From an uncultured bacterium (lineage in GTDB: Bacteria; Myxococcota_A; Bradymonadia; Bradymonadales; Bradymonadaceae): DNA of 64,000 nucleotides. Location: positions 186,001 through 250,000 of the forward strand of contig CALJNB010000005.1 in NCBI GenBank assembly GCA_937981985.1, in the 5' to 3' direction. Below are positions 51,064-61,163 of the stretch, piece by piece. A program made the position numbers and the translations under genes. Numbering within the stretch: position 1 is the first letter of the stretch; the number at the start of each line of letters is the position of its first letter. The notes below the pieces were generated by a model that saw only the letters and a program-made list of their open reading frames with translations, was not told the DNA's origin and searched no databases.

Positions 51064-52344
51064 ATGGAAATAGCATTATATATCGCGCTTGCTTTCGGCT
51101 TTTATATGGCCTGGAGTATTGGCGCAAATGACGCGGCAAATGCGTTAGGTACAAGCGTTGGGTCCGGAGCCGTTACGTTTAAAGAAGCGGTTATCATCGC
51201 TGCGGTATTCGAATTTGGTGGGGCACTCATTGCCGGCGCTGATGTAACGAACACCATGCGAAAGGGGATTATTGATCCCGCATTATTTTCTGATCTATCG
51301 TTATTCCCCGCGGGAAACGGCGCCGATTATTTTGTTTGCGGAATGATAGCGGCTCTCATCGCCGCAGCACTTTGGATACATATCGCTGCCTATTTGGGAT
51401 GGCCGGTTTCAACAACACACTCAATCGTGGGTTCTATTACCGGATTTGGATGCGTATCGGTAGGTGTGAATAATGTTGAATGGGTCAAGTTAGCAAAAAT
51501 CGTCGCGAGCTGGGGAACAAGCCCAATCATCGGAGCCATTATTTCCTTCTTTGTTTTTACCGCGGTTCGAAGGTTTATTATGGAAGCCAAAAATCCCAAT
51601 CGCGGAATTCGAATTTGGGCTCCGATATTTTCCTTTCCCGTCTTTGCTATTTTGGCAGGTTTGTTATTCACAAAAGGATTGAAGCACTCCAAAGAGCTCT
51701 TGGCCCAGTATGGAGTCGGCTCGACAGAAATGGTAATCATCGCCGCAATTTTTGGCATATTGTGTTCATTGGTGGTCGCCGTTTTGGTTCGACGCGTAAC
51801 GATTTTGGACAACGATGATAGTTCCGAAAAAAGTCGAAAAATAGAAAAAGTCTTCCGTTACCTCCAGATTATTACAGCGTGCTTTGTCGCCTTCGCACAC
51901 GGTTCAAACGACGTCGCAAACTCAATTGGACCGTTGGCAGCGGTAGTCAACACGCTTGAACACGGAGTTATTTCGGCCAAAGTTCCCGTACCCTTTTGGG
52001 TTCTATTGCTGGGCGGGGTGGGAATTGTCGTAGGGCTTGCGACCTATGGCTATAAGGTTATTGAGACCATTGGAACCAAGATTACCGAGATTACTCCCAG
52101 TCGCGGTTTTGCAGCCGAATTCGGCGCCGCGACTACAATTCTAATCGGAACCAAGATGGGAATTCCCCTTTCGACAACGCATACGATTGTTGGTGCTGTT
52201 ATTGGTGTTGGATTTGCGCGGGGTATTAACGCGCTCAATCTTGGTATTATATGGACTATCGCCAAATCGTGGATTTATACCATTCCCTTCACGGCTGGAT
52301 TGACCATTATTTTGTACTATATTCTTTCAGCGATTCTGGTCTAG
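51064..52344 (+). CDS. pit: PiT-family inorganic phosphate transporter
   Basis: A 426-residue inner-membrane phosphate:cation symporter with about 10-12 helices. The inverted repeats carry [19 protein letters not shown] and [16 protein letters not shown], the substrate-binding signatures, and both STTH motifs ([18 protein letters not shown]). TAGGAG is six bases before the ATG. With the DUF47 gene it forms a standard phosphate uptake module. Its last 18 bases overlap the opposing aspartate kinase gene. Confidence 0.94.
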   Translation: MEIALYIALAFGFYMAWSIGANDAANALGTSVGSGAVTFKEAVIIAAVFEFGGALIAGADVTNTMRKGIIDPALFSDLSLFPAGNGADYFVCGMIAALIAAALWIHIAAYLGWPVSTTHSIVGSITGFGCVSVGVNNVEWVKLAKIVASWGTSPIIGAIISFFVFTAVRRFIMEAKNPNRGIRIWAPIFSFPVFAILAGLLFTKGLKHSKELLAQYGVGSTEMVIIAAIFGILCSLVVAVLVRRVTILDNDDSSEKSRKIEKVFRYLQIITACFVAFAHGSNDVANSIGPLAAVVNTLEHGVISAKVPVPFWVLLLGGVGIVVGLATYGYKVIETIGTKITEITPSRGFAAEFGAATTILIGTKMGIPLSTTHTIVGAVIGVGFARGINALNLGIIWTIAKSWIYTIPFTAGLTIILYYILSAILV

Positions 52345-53502
52345 ACCGGAATTTTTTACGAAAAAATCATGTAAACATTGCGTCGAGGATTTTACCTCGG
52401 CGCTTTTTATTACCCACGACAATCGATTTGTTCCGGCAAAAAAGGATAGGACTGACGTCTCTATTTTGTCTGTACCGAGTCGAATCCACTTAGGAGATTT
52501 TCCGATATTTTGGCCGACGACACTCACCAAGCCGGACCGTTCAAAATGAACCCCGGCTGAAGTGAGTCGGGCCTCAAGTTCGGCTCGATCGTGAACGTCC
52601 TCAAGGCTTAAAAACGCTTCCGATTCTTTTGGGTTGTAGGTGAGAAATGCGAGCGCCATATCGTCTAAAATGTCAGTGAAGGCCCCACGGATAAAGAACC
52701 CCTCTGAAATATGAGATACACCGGCTACTTTGCACCCTTCCTCTATGGCTCGAACACGGTCTTGGGCACCATCGGGGCGAATAATCGTTCCGACACTATC
52801 TAAAAGATTCGTTTTTTTCGCGTAGAGTGCGATGCCTTTTTTTTGGGCAAATGCAACTGCGTGTTCATTCAACACACGAGCGCCCGATTTTGAAAGTTCC
52901 AGCATTTCCTCGTAGGAAACCGATTCTAGACGTTCGGCGTCGACAATGATTCGAGGATCTGCAGAGTAAATACCGTCTACATCCGAATAAATTTCGCAAG
53001 CTTGAGCGCCCAAAGCAGCAGCTAGTGCAACAGCTGTTGTATCACTCCCACCGCGTCCGAGAGTGGTCACCTCTCGTCGATACGATGTGCCTTGGTATCC
53101 AGCGACTATAACGATTTTGCCTTTTTCGAGTTCGTCTTGGACGCGAAAGGGACGAACATCGACGACGCGGGCATTGGAGTGGCTGTCGGTTGTGATGATT
53201 CCGCATTGGGATCCGGTGAGGCTAATGGCTTGGAATCCCGCCTCCGATATTGCCATTGACAGTAGCGCCATCGAAATCCGTTCGCCGACCGAAAGGAGCA
53301 TATCTAATTCCCGTCGCGGTGGGGAATCGCTCATTTGATTGGCCATGTCTAAAAGAGTGTCCGTCGTATCGCCCATGGCCGAAACTACGATGACAAGGTC
53401 TTTTCCGCCTGCTTTTTCTTTTACGATCCGCTCTGCGACACGACGAATCTTGTCAATATCGCTGAGTGAAGACCCTCCATACTTATGGACGAAAAGAGCC
53501 AC
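52327..53502 (-). CDS. lysC: Aspartate kinase
   Basis: Aspartokinase makes aspartyl-4-phosphate, the first step toward Lys, Thr and Met. The 391-residue monofunctional enzyme has VHKYGGSSL (6-14), [16 protein letters not shown], the [13 protein letters not shown] motif and C-terminal ACT-type regulatory sequence. The first-strand motif normally reads KFGGTS; here it is KYGGSS. The start is a GTG directly after the TAA of the zinc-ribbon gene, without a clear ribosome site, so it may be read through coupling. It converges with pit. Confidence 0.93.
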   Translation of the reverse strand: MALFVHKYGGSSLSDIDKIRRVAERIVKEKAGGKDLVIVVSAMGDTTDTLLDMANQMSDSPPRRELDMLLSVGERISMALLSMAISEAGFQAISLTGSQCGIITTDSHSNARVVDVRPFRVQDELEKGKIVIVAGYQGTSYRREVTTLGRGGSDTTAVALAAALGAQACEIYSDVDGIYSADPRIIVDAERLESVSYEEMLELSKSGARVLNEHAVAFAQKKGIALYAKKTNLLDSVGTIIRPDGAQDRVRAIEEGCKVAGVSHISEGFFIRGAFTDILDDMALAFLTYNPKESEAFLSLEDVHDRAELEARLTSAGVHFERSGLVSVVGQNIGKSPKWIRLGTDKIETSVLSFFAGTNRLSWVIKSAEVKSSTQCLHDFFVKNSGLDQNR

Positions 53503-55020
53503 TTAAATTAACGAAGCGATTTTTGGAAATAGTGCCGAGAGAAGTAATAGTCCTCCAGCAAAAAGGAAGAGTAACGCTAATGGGGTACCCAAAACAGCCC
53601 CGACCCCACCAATTATGAAGAGGACAAGCGCTGAGATACTCCAAACGGCTCCCTTTAGAACGTTGTCCTTCGAAGTAAATAGTACGTACAAGGAACCCAA
53701 GGCAATGAGTGCCGACAAAGCGATTGAGGCAATCTGAATGGCTGAAGTTTGACTCTTGGCGAAAAATCCTAACATCGTGAAAAGGACGATTACGGAACAT
53801 CCAATTACAAAGATCGTTTGAATTCTGTTGACTGAAGCGCTGTAGGTCTCCTCTGCAGGCGGGTCCAACTCGGACGGCGCCGGGAGTTGAGCGACAGCTT
53901 CTTCGGGGGGAGCGGTTTTGATTGGAGGCTGCTTCTCAGGTTCGCTCGTCGGTGGAGGTTCTAGCGGTTCAACCTTCGTGGGTTGTTGTTGTTGTTGTTG
54001 TTGGGCGTCCGGCTTCGTTTTAGCTACCTTGGAAACGGGTTGAGCTTTCGATTCCGGTTGAACCGGGGTTTGAGCTTTCTTCTCATTGATTTTTGGAGCT
54101 TCGTCGGAACTTACTTCTTCTTTTCCGTATGCGTATGCGCCAGCGACACTGGATTTTCGTTTTAAATCGCGTTTCGAGGCGTTGGATTTGGATTTACGTA
54201 TGATTCCAGACGTTCCAGATTTCTCGTTTCTAGAGAATTGATTCTCGACATCGGCTGTTTTAGCTTCGATAGCTGGTTCGGCCGCAGGTTTAGCCACCTC
54301 GACGCTCTTTTCTTTCTCTTTCGGTGTAACTTTGGGAAGTAGGGAGCCAAGTGAGACTTTAGGTTCAGCCTTTTCTACGATAGCTTTAGCCAACCCTCCC
54401 GCTGGCGTATCTGTTTTTGGAGATGGGGACTCGATTTTAGCCGGCGCTTTGCGGCTGTTTTCAGGGTTTGCAGCCGAGTCTTCTTCGCTAGCGGGAAATG
54501 AGAATAGAGTCTGCGGCTCGACGGATTCTGCTGCAGGATTTTTCGCGGACTTCGTGTCGGCTGCCGTAGGAATAGCATCGGGGGTCGTTCCAAATTTGGC
54601 AGCTCGTTGAGCAGTTAATTCCGGTGGACCTGTGACGGGTTCATCGTCATCAAAAAGTGAAGAAATATTAAGTCCTCCACCAAAGCTCTTTTGGGGGCTA
54701 AGTAACTCTACACTTTTTGGATCATCGTCCTCATCGTCGTGGATCTTAACGCGTTGCGGCGGCGCGGCCTTCTCATCCGAGTCGCCAAATAATCCAGCGA
54801 CGTTAAATCCGGCCATGGTCTTCTTCGATTCATCAATTGGATTTTGACCCGGAGTTCTTAAACTCTCTAATTTTTTGGCTGGGATTCCAAAAAGAGTTTG
54901 TTTAGCTGCGTTTTGTTCGACTCTTAAGTCTTTTTTGGCTTCTTCAAAAGAAGAACCGCAATGTACGCATTTGACGGCATCATCTTTACTGCGAGCGTTA
55001 CAATTTTGACATGCTTTCAA
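53503..55020 (-). CDS. Zinc-ribbon protein with disordered linker and C-terminal membrane helices
   Basis: A 505-residue protein: an N-terminal four-Cys zinc ribbon (C4, C7, C18, C21), a long Ala/Pro/Lys/Glu-rich disordered region (30-395) with short motifs KQTLFGIP, KKTMAGFN and QTLFSFP, a run of seven Gln, then four hydrophobic helices (about 400-505). The TLFGIP-like motif is found in other Myxococcota proteins carrying regulatory domains and may be a phospho-Thr docking site; this is inference. I do not know its function. It precedes aspartate kinase with no gap. Confidence 0.7.
   Translation of the reverse strand: MKACQNCNARSKDDAVKCVHCGSSFEEAKKDLRVEQNAAKQTLFGIPAKKLESLRTPGQNPIDESKKTMAGFNVAGLFGDSDEKAAPPQRVKIHDDEDDDPKSVELLSPQKSFGGGLNISSLFDDDEPVTGPPELTAQRAAKFGTTPDAIPTAADTKSAKNPAAESVEPQTLFSFPASEEDSAANPENSRKAPAKIESPSPKTDTPAGGLAKAIVEKAEPKVSLGSLLPKVTPKEKEKSVEVAKPAAEPAIEAKTADVENQFSRNEKSGTSGIIRKSKSNASKRDLKRKSSVAGAYAYGKEEVSSDEAPKINEKKAQTPVQPESKAQPVSKVAKTKPDAQQQQQQQPTKVEPLEPPPTSEPEKQPPIKTAPPEEAVAQLPAPSELDPPAEETYSASVNRIQTIFVIGCSVIVLFTMLGFFAKSQTSAIQIASIALSALIALGSLYVLFTSKDNVLKGAVWSISALVLFIIGGVGAVLGTPLALLFLFAGGLLLLSALFPKIASLI
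53983..54003 (-). repeat. Seven-unit CAA trinucleotide repeat (poly-Gln)
   Basis: Seven perfect TTG units on the plus strand, read as CAA on the coding strand, encode seven glutamines in the linker of the zinc-ribbon protein. Perfect trinucleotide runs are prone to in-frame slippage. Confidence 0.9.
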
Positions 55021-55097
55021 TGTTTAAGTCCGGAATCAATTGTGTTCGATAAAATCTAACCACAGAGTATAGGGACTGGACGTGACGTCAACCTTCT

Positions 55098-57458
55098 CTA
55101 TTGAGATTCCAGTTCCAGGATTCTACTTTTAAAAAGTTGGAATTTTGAAGTGCTACCGGCTTGTTCAGCGATAAGTGCCGCTTTTTTTAGCCATTCCAGT
55201 CGGTGTTCAGGTGCCAAAATAGGTTCGATCGTGAGCTTTTCCAATGTATCAATCGCGGGTTCCCATTTAGCCGCTTTGATTTGCAGCAAGGCTAACCCCT
55301 CTAAAAGCTTTGCCTTTCGGGTGCTTTTAGCCTCGGTCAGTGCAAGCCCTGCTTGATAATGTGAAATAGCATCTTCGGGTAATTCGAATTGATTCAAGGC
55401 AATTTGGGCGAGACTCAAATAAATCTTTTCCTGTTTTTCGATATCTTTAACGTTAGCAACAAGGTTTTTTAAAAGCGGATAACCCTCTACGAGTCGATCG
55501 TTTTTTCCCATCGCAGCAATCAAACCTTCAATAGCCCAAGAGTCGGGATCGAGTTTTGCCCACTCATAATAACGTTCTAAAGCATTTTTATCGGAAAGGT
55601 CTTCGGCTATGAACTGTTCAAGCTCTACGGCTGCCCGAATGCGATCTTGTCCCTTTAGGTGTTTATATCGTTTAGAGGCAAGGTGTATGAGGTCTGGCCA
55701 GTTTCCCTCTTCTTGGTAGATGTGGCTGATCGCAAGATAGGATTCTTCGTCGTTCGGATTTTTATCGAGGGTAACTCTCAAATATTTTACGGCTAACATG
55801 GGATCGCGAGCCGTGTAAAAGAGACCTGCACGTTTTGCGATCAGCGAGCGGGTGCTTGAGTAGTCTAAGCTCTCGTTTTCAAAATCTAAAATATCGGTGT
55901 AAAAAGATTCCAGTTCTGAATCTTCGATTTTCTCAGCAAATTTTTCCAAATTTTTCAACGAGTGTTCATCGACGTTTTTTTCCGGGTCTCGGGTCAAATA
56001 GGCTGCATAACTTAAAAATGCGCGATGCGGTTTCCCGCACTCACGTAAAAAATTCGAATTGGAAAGTTGAAGGTGTGGCATTTCAAAATCGTTAACGTTG
56101 TTGTTTGAACGCGCTTGCAACCAAGCAGAACAAAACGCTTTCAAATCTGGACGCGATCCGACCCGTTGCATTCCTTCATACGCTTTCTGGAGACCCGCCT
56201 GTGTACCGTTTTCTATGCAGAGCTGAAAAAAGGTGACCGCACGGCGAGGATTTTTTAGCTTTAATTCATGAAGAGTAGCCAATGTTAAGAGCACTTCTTG
56301 CCGTTCGGCTGCCCCTTCAAATAGGTCGATTTTTTCTTCATATAAATCGGCTAAACCCAGCCAATCTTGGTTTGCGATCAGACCTTCGCGTTTTGCGTTG
56401 AGTGACTGAATCTGTTTTTCTATATCTTTTTGATTTTCGGTGCTTGTAAGTTTTAAACGATTAATCAGTGCATTCGTTTTTTCGTTGTGAATAAAGGGGT
56501 TCTCTTCGTCCGATCTAGAACTAATATCGACCGAAGACTCTTCTATCCCGACGGCTTTTGCTTTTGAATCTTCGACCATATCCGTCAGAATCATTTCCGC
56601 AGATTCGTCTACCGAAATCGGATAGTCGAGCGAGACTGGAATGGTGGTATCTCCGTCTATTGCGTCAGGGCCTTCCACTACAAGAGACTTAGGTATCGTG
56701 TTCTCTGGTGCTTCGAGAACTTTCTCTTGTTCTTCTAGAACTTCTGTCGGCTCTTTAACCTCAATTTCGGTGGGCGGTTCGAGGGTAGCTTGTATCATCG
56801 TTGGAGCCGGAGTATCAAAAACCAATGCCGGTGCGTCTTCTGTTGTTCGCTTTTCAACGATAGGCGGCAAAGTGTCGTGGTCCGGTCCAGACGTATCATC
56901 ATCATCGGGTGGCAAAGTGTCGCGTTCAGGTGCTAAGGTATCTTGTTCGGCTGCTGTGAAAGTGAACGGTGCATCCGTTTGGTTTGTATTTGCTTCGAGC
57001 TCCGAAAGTAAGAGGCTAAGTTCGCAGCTTAAGCGTCCAGAATTTTTAAAACGGTACAAGGTTTCCGAATCCAACATATTAATGACAGATGTGATCGGCC
57101 CAAAAGGGTCGATCTTGTCCAAGAATAAACGACATGATTGAGCAACTTCGTGATTTCGATTTTCGTTTGGTATATTCGGGTCTAGTAGCGAAATTTCACT
57201 GTTTAATCGTTTCACGTCTTGGAGTGTGGTCTCCGAATTACGCACCGACCACGGGTGCCGATGTACTGTTATGGCGTCGAAATAAACGGTGAGAAGGAAT
57301 AAATGCGGACGTCCAAAAACGCCTCCACTCCAAGCTGAGATAAGTTTGCGTTTAGATAGGGCTTCGATGTCCTCGGACGAAATATCAAAACCACATATCG
57401 ATGAGATTTCCAAAAACTCGGTTTCATTCCAGTTGCTAGTCATAGCGTTACTCACCAT
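55098..57458 (-). CDS. Large TPR-type protein with Thr-Pro motif linker
   Basis: A 786-residue cytoplasmic-looking protein with no signal peptide. The N-terminal 155 residues form a globular part of unknown type (WSGGVFGRPHLFLLTVYF). Residues 165-345 are acidic and disordered with repeated DT-x-x-P motifs (173, 181, 188, 195, 216). The C-terminal half (about 345-786) is built of helical pairs resembling tetratricopeptide repeats, for example NPNDEESYLAISHIYQEEGNW. Two starts are possible, 57458 or 57443; the latter follows GGTGAG well. It is translated with truD and may be a scaffold for other proteins. Confidence 0.7.
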   Translation of the reverse strand: MVSNAMTSNWNETEFLEISSICGFDISSEDIEALSKRKLISAWSGGVFGRPHLFLLTVYFDAITVHRHPWSVRNSETTLQDVKRLNSEISLLDPNIPNENRNHEVAQSCRLFLDKIDPFGPITSVINMLDSETLYRFKNSGRLSCELSLLLSELEANTNQTDAPFTFTAAEQDTLAPERDTLPPDDDDTSGPDHDTLPPIVEKRTTEDAPALVFDTPAPTMIQATLEPPTEIEVKEPTEVLEEQEKVLEAPENTIPKSLVVEGPDAIDGDTTIPVSLDYPISVDESAEMILTDMVEDSKAKAVGIEESSVDISSRSDEENPFIHNEKTNALINRLKLTSTENQKDIEKQIQSLNAKREGLIANQDWLGLADLYEEKIDLFEGAAERQEVLLTLATLHELKLKNPRRAVTFFQLCIENGTQAGLQKAYEGMQRVGSRPDLKAFCSAWLQARSNNNVNDFEMPHLQLSNSNFLRECGKPHRAFLSYAAYLTRDPEKNVDEHSLKNLEKFAEKIEDSELESFYTDILDFENESLDYSSTRSLIAKRAGLFYTARDPMLAVKYLRVTLDKNPNDEESYLAISHIYQEEGNWPDLIHLASKRYKHLKGQDRIRAAVELEQFIAEDLSDKNALERYYEWAKLDPDSWAIEGLIAAMGKNDRLVEGYPLLKNLVANVKDIEKQEKIYLSLAQIALNQFELPEDAISHYQAGLALTEAKSTRKAKLLEGLALLQIKAAKWEPAIDTLEKLTIEPILAPEHRLEWLKKAALIAEQAGSTSKFQLFKSRILELESQ

Positions 57459-58494
57459 CTCTTAAATCGATTAGTTGTCTCAAGGCTACCGTAGCGTAGC
57501 TACCCGAGGGAAGGGAAAAAACGAATTGAAACCCCTCACTGACTTTATTTACAGAGATGGGCGATAATGGACGACAAACCAATGGACGCCGTGTACCTCG
57601 TGCTATTTTTTCTAGTCCTAAAAAGTCATCCCACCGTAGTCCAAATTTTTCGAGTGCGGCATCTTCCATCGCGCCGACATCTCCCGTTGCGCGAGTCATC
57701 TTCACCCCTGGCATTGGACCGGTGGGTACGCACATTTTGCTTTTGACTCGCCGAATACTCTCTTCGAGATTCTCGACGCTACACCGTTTGGGGCCGTCGT
57801 CTTCTACTTGAGCGAAAATATCACCCACAAGCGCTTCTCCCAATGAGTTTTGTTCCATTCGCTTTTGAAGCACCGCGTTAAAAATTGCGCTCTGGACCGC
57901 ACTTAATGCGAATCGTCTCAGCCGTTTTTCCTTAATGTATTCCTCGCGAAGTATGAAACGGCGACCCATTTCAAGTGTCTGATTATCGATTCCAAATCGC
58001 TGTAGACCGTAAAAATTTGGAATTCCCGTCGCGTTTAGTAGGTCTACTCTCTTTGCAGTATCCGAGAATCCAGCCGTGGGTTCGCGGACGAGAATCGTAA
58101 ACCTATTCCCTTTTAAGTGTCCGGTTTTAATTTTGTTGGTATGCCTTTTCTGCGCGAGTATTTTGATGTTTTCGTCTAAATCCCCACATATGTCTTCATC
58201 AAAATCCACGTTCTTACTGGCCGGTATGCTTATCCATTGTCGGGTAATCGCTTGACGGTCTTTCATTCCTGCCATTCCGATTTGATTTCGATTGACGCCA
58301 AGTATTCGCGCTACCCTGCGGACCAATTCAAGAGCCGAAACGTCTCGCTTTTCTATCCATAAATAGAGGTGTTCGCCTACGCCAGAAGGGAGGTAGGTCG
58401 GGATTTCCTCAACTAAGAAATCTTCAGGCTTTTGTTTGAGAATACCGGAACCGATATCGACATTCGAATTTAGACGCGGTAATTTCATTATCAT
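57448..58494 (-). CDS. truD: tRNA pseudouridine synthase D
   Basis: TruD isomerises U13 of tRNA-Glu to pseudouridine. The 348-residue product has the family's catalytic Asp 79 in GMAGMKDRQAITRQ, the upstream KPEDFLVEEIP motif, and the later IPNFYGLQRFG and LKGNRFTI sequences. The ATG at 58494 (or 58488) is chosen; the frame continues to a TTG at 58521 that coincides with the opposite start of glnD. The divergent starts are only 26 bases apart. Its stop lies inside the start region of the TPR gene. Confidence 0.93.
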   Translation of the reverse strand: MIMKLPRLNSNVDIGSGILKQKPEDFLVEEIPTYLPSGVGEHLYLWIEKRDVSALELVRRVARILGVNRNQIGMAGMKDRQAITRQWISIPASKNVDFDEDICGDLDENIKILAQKRHTNKIKTGHLKGNRFTILVREPTAGFSDTAKRVDLLNATGIPNFYGLQRFGIDNQTLEMGRRFILREEYIKEKRLRRFALSAVQSAIFNAVLQKRMEQNSLGEALVGDIFAQVEDDGPKRCSVENLEESIRRVKSKMCVPTGPMPGVKMTRATGDVGAMEDAALEKFGLRWDDFLGLEKIARGTRRPLVCRPLSPISVNKVSEGFQFVFSLPSGSYATVALRQLIDLRDGE

Positions 58495-58520
58495 TTCTTG
58501 CCAGGTTAAACAGTCTAACA

Positions 58521-61067
58521 ATGTACCAAAAATGGATCGAAAAGTTTACCCAAATGCGTGCGAATTTTTTCAAAATTCCGATCGCTGATTTTCACGTCCA
58601 TCGACTCGCTGAATTTAGTAAACTAACAGACGAACACCTACTCCAACTTTGGGAGCTTGTTAACGGTAATGCCGGCGAAACGCGCCTGATAGCTGTAGGT
58701 GGTTACGGAAGAAAAGAGCTCTTCCCCTATTCGGATATCGATATCGTTTTTCACACCCCTTATCCCGAAGAAAGTGAACGAAGTATTTCTCAATTTTTGA
58801 TGGTCTTGCGAGACTCCCGGATGAAGGTGGGTCACGCAGTTCGAACCCCCGCACAAGTTCGCAAGACGATAAACGAAGAGTTTGAAGTCGCAGTGTCGTA
58901 TTTGGACAGTCGTGAGCTGTCGTCAAATGCGTTGGTTTCGATTCCGGAGCAACAAGTTGCAATAGATGAGCTACGTGCCAAAGACCATGGCGTCGCTTTT
59001 ATTAAAGAGCTGATCAAACGTTTCGAAGACCGCAGAGATCGGGCCGGACGTTCGATTTACTTATTGGAGCCCGATGTTAAACGAGGCCCCGGAGGATTAC
59101 GAGATCTGCAATCATTGCGGTGGGCATCTGCTGTGCGATTTGGCAAAGACCCGCTGTGTGATTTTGAGGAGGCACATTTCGAACATTTGCGAGATGCTTA
59201 CGCGAAAGCCGCAGAGCTTCGTTGGGCGCTACATCTGGAAGGAAAGCGTGATCGATTACGTTTCGACCTCCAAGAAAAAGTTGCCGAGATCTTGGGATAT
59301 GCTTCACCCAAAGAACTTATGAAGCGCCATTACACGTGCGCGCGAACGATTCGCAAGTATACCGAACGATCCTTTAGGGCCTGGTCAGATGGTACGCATC
59401 AAGCTTTACAACAACCCTATTTAGTAGACGTAGAAAGAGATAAATATCGAGAAGAGGAAGCAGCGCTGATCCCATTATCTGAAGGTTTGACCGATATGGG
59501 TATCTTCGATCTTTTGGAGGAAGCTTCGTCCAATAACGCGTTATTGTCTCCTCTCCTAGAACACCAAATTGAGTTTTTCACGAAAGATTGGGATGAGAAA
59601 GACCGCGCGAAAAACGCGCGTTTTTCGCGCTTGATTTTCGACCCGACTACCTCTTGGCGGACATCTCGGCGACTATTAGAAATGGGGTTATTGATGCGTC
59701 TGATTCCCGAGTTAAAACCCTTGTATTGTCATGTGCATCATGACGTTTATCATGTCTATACGACCGACGCGCATTCGATTCGTTGTCTTGAGTTTGCGCG
59801 CGCTTTTTTGGTCGATAATGTTCCGGCTCACGTTCATCCTTGGATTAAAAAAATTGCTGCGAAGGTCACTCAGAAACGTCTACTTCTAATCGCTGCGTTA
59901 ACACACGATATTGGTAAAAATAGACCGTCTGAAGATGGTCTTGGGCATTCTGCTAAAGGCGCAATTCTGGCCGATGAATTCGGACCCCGTCTAGGATTTA
60001 GCGTCGAAGAAACCGAACTTCTTCGTTTTCTCATTCTTGAACATCTTACGCTTAGTCACGCGGCTCGTCGTTTGGATATCAACGATCCACGCGTACTGCG
60101 AGACATCGTGTCGTGTGTGCGCAGTACCGAAAACTTGGACCTTCTCATCGTTCTCACTTATTGTGACATCTCTACCGTAAACCCGGATGCGATGACCGAT
60201 TGGACTGCGCGCTTATTAGAACGTTTATATTCCAATGTTCATCAAGTGCTTACTCACGGTTATCAAAAACGCTGGGAGATTCTTAAAGAAATGATTCACG
60301 AAAAAACCAGTGCACTCACCGAAGAATTGGGGAATCGTAACGAGGTGAATCGTTTCGTGCGTTCGTTACCAATAGCTCATATTCGCTATTCTAAAATTGA
60401 ATCTTTGACCTTACAATTTAAAGCACTCAACGAACTCCAAAAAAAACGAGAACCTCAATTCATCGTTCATGTCGACTCGGAATCCCAAACCACCGAACTC
60501 GTTGTTATTTGCAAAAATACGCCGGGGACACTTTCGAAAATAGCCGGCGCATTAACGGCGTCGGGCGTAAATATATTCTCGGCGAACATCGTCTCCACGA
60601 CTCGCAATGTCGCCATAGATAGTTTTAGAATCGGTAGTAAGATAAGCGCCACGCAGTACGGGCCTGTGACAGATTCACGTTTGCAAAAATCAATAGAGAA
60701 TCTTGGCTCTGTACTTACAGGGGCGTCCGATGTTCAAGTACTTTTACAGCAACGCCAGCGTTCTTCTAAAAGTGACGGCGCTAAATCACCTGAAGTTCCT
60801 GTTCAGGCAACATGGTCCAATGATCTGAGTGACGAATTTAGCGTCTTCGAAATTCGGGCACCCGATGAGGCCGGGCTCCTTCATCTTATAACGACCTGTT
60901 TTTTTGAGGCTCAAATTGATATCGTAAGTTCAAAAATTGATAGCGAAGGCAAGCAGGCTATCGACACGTTCTTCGTTCAAAGCGCGTTGGGCGGCAAATT
61001 ATCGATTCCGATCGGAAATGAACTATTGGAGACGCTCTTGAGTCGAATCGAAACTGCAGTTTCCTAG
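58521..61067 (+). CDS. glnD: [Protein-PII] uridylyltransferase / uridylyl-removing enzyme GlnD
   Basis: GlnD senses glutamine and adds or removes UMP on PII. The 848-residue product has the nucleotidyltransferase motif GGYGRKELFPYSDIDIV (60-76), an HD domain (THDIGKNRPSEDGLGHS, about 460-480) for deuridylylation, and two ACT domains (about 660-730 and 775-848) that bind glutamine. The order is standard. No glnB, glnA or amt gene is in the window. It is transcribed away from truD with almost no space for a separate promoter. Confidence 0.95.
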   Translation: MYQKWIEKFTQMRANFFKIPIADFHVHRLAEFSKLTDEHLLQLWELVNGNAGETRLIAVGGYGRKELFPYSDIDIVFHTPYPEESERSISQFLMVLRDSRMKVGHAVRTPAQVRKTINEEFEVAVSYLDSRELSSNALVSIPEQQVAIDELRAKDHGVAFIKELIKRFEDRRDRAGRSIYLLEPDVKRGPGGLRDLQSLRWASAVRFGKDPLCDFEEAHFEHLRDAYAKAAELRWALHLEGKRDRLRFDLQEKVAEILGYASPKELMKRHYTCARTIRKYTERSFRAWSDGTHQALQQPYLVDVERDKYREEEAALIPLSEGLTDMGIFDLLEEASSNNALLSPLLEHQIEFFTKDWDEKDRAKNARFSRLIFDPTTSWRTSRRLLEMGLLMRLIPELKPLYCHVHHDVYHVYTTDAHSIRCLEFARAFLVDNVPAHVHPWIKKIAAKVTQKRLLLIAALTHDIGKNRPSEDGLGHSAKGAILADEFGPRLGFSVEETELLRFLILEHLTLSHAARRLDINDPRVLRDIVSCVRSTENLDLLIVLTYCDISTVNPDAMTDWTARLLERLYSNVHQVLTHGYQKRWEILKEMIHEKTSALTEELGNRNEVNRFVRSLPIAHIRYSKIESLTLQFKALNELQKKREPQFIVHVDSESQTTELVVICKNTPGTLSKIAGALTASGVNIFSANIVSTTRNVAIDSFRIGSKISATQYGPVTDSRLQKSIENLGSVLTGASDVQVLLQQRQRSSKSDGAKSPEVPVQATWSNDLSDEFSVFEIRAPDEAGLLHLITTCFFEAQIDIVSSKIDSEGKQAIDTFFVQSALGGKLSIPIGNELLETLLSRIETAVS

Positions 61068-61163
61068 AACAATTCGGGGTTTAGAGTGCAAATCTGCGTG
61101 CGCGTCTTGACCCCCGCTTACTAACATTTGTAGGGTCCCATTTTCTGTACACCGGACTATTCC

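Noticed and set aside
56641-57141. 166-residue plus-strand frame inside the TPR gene
   Set aside because: Ser/Gly/Val-rich reverse reading of the disordered acidic linker; no ribosome site or domain.
57448-58521. TTG at 58521 as the truD start
   Set aside because: It would overlap the glnD start, adds residues without family match, and two better ATG codons follow.
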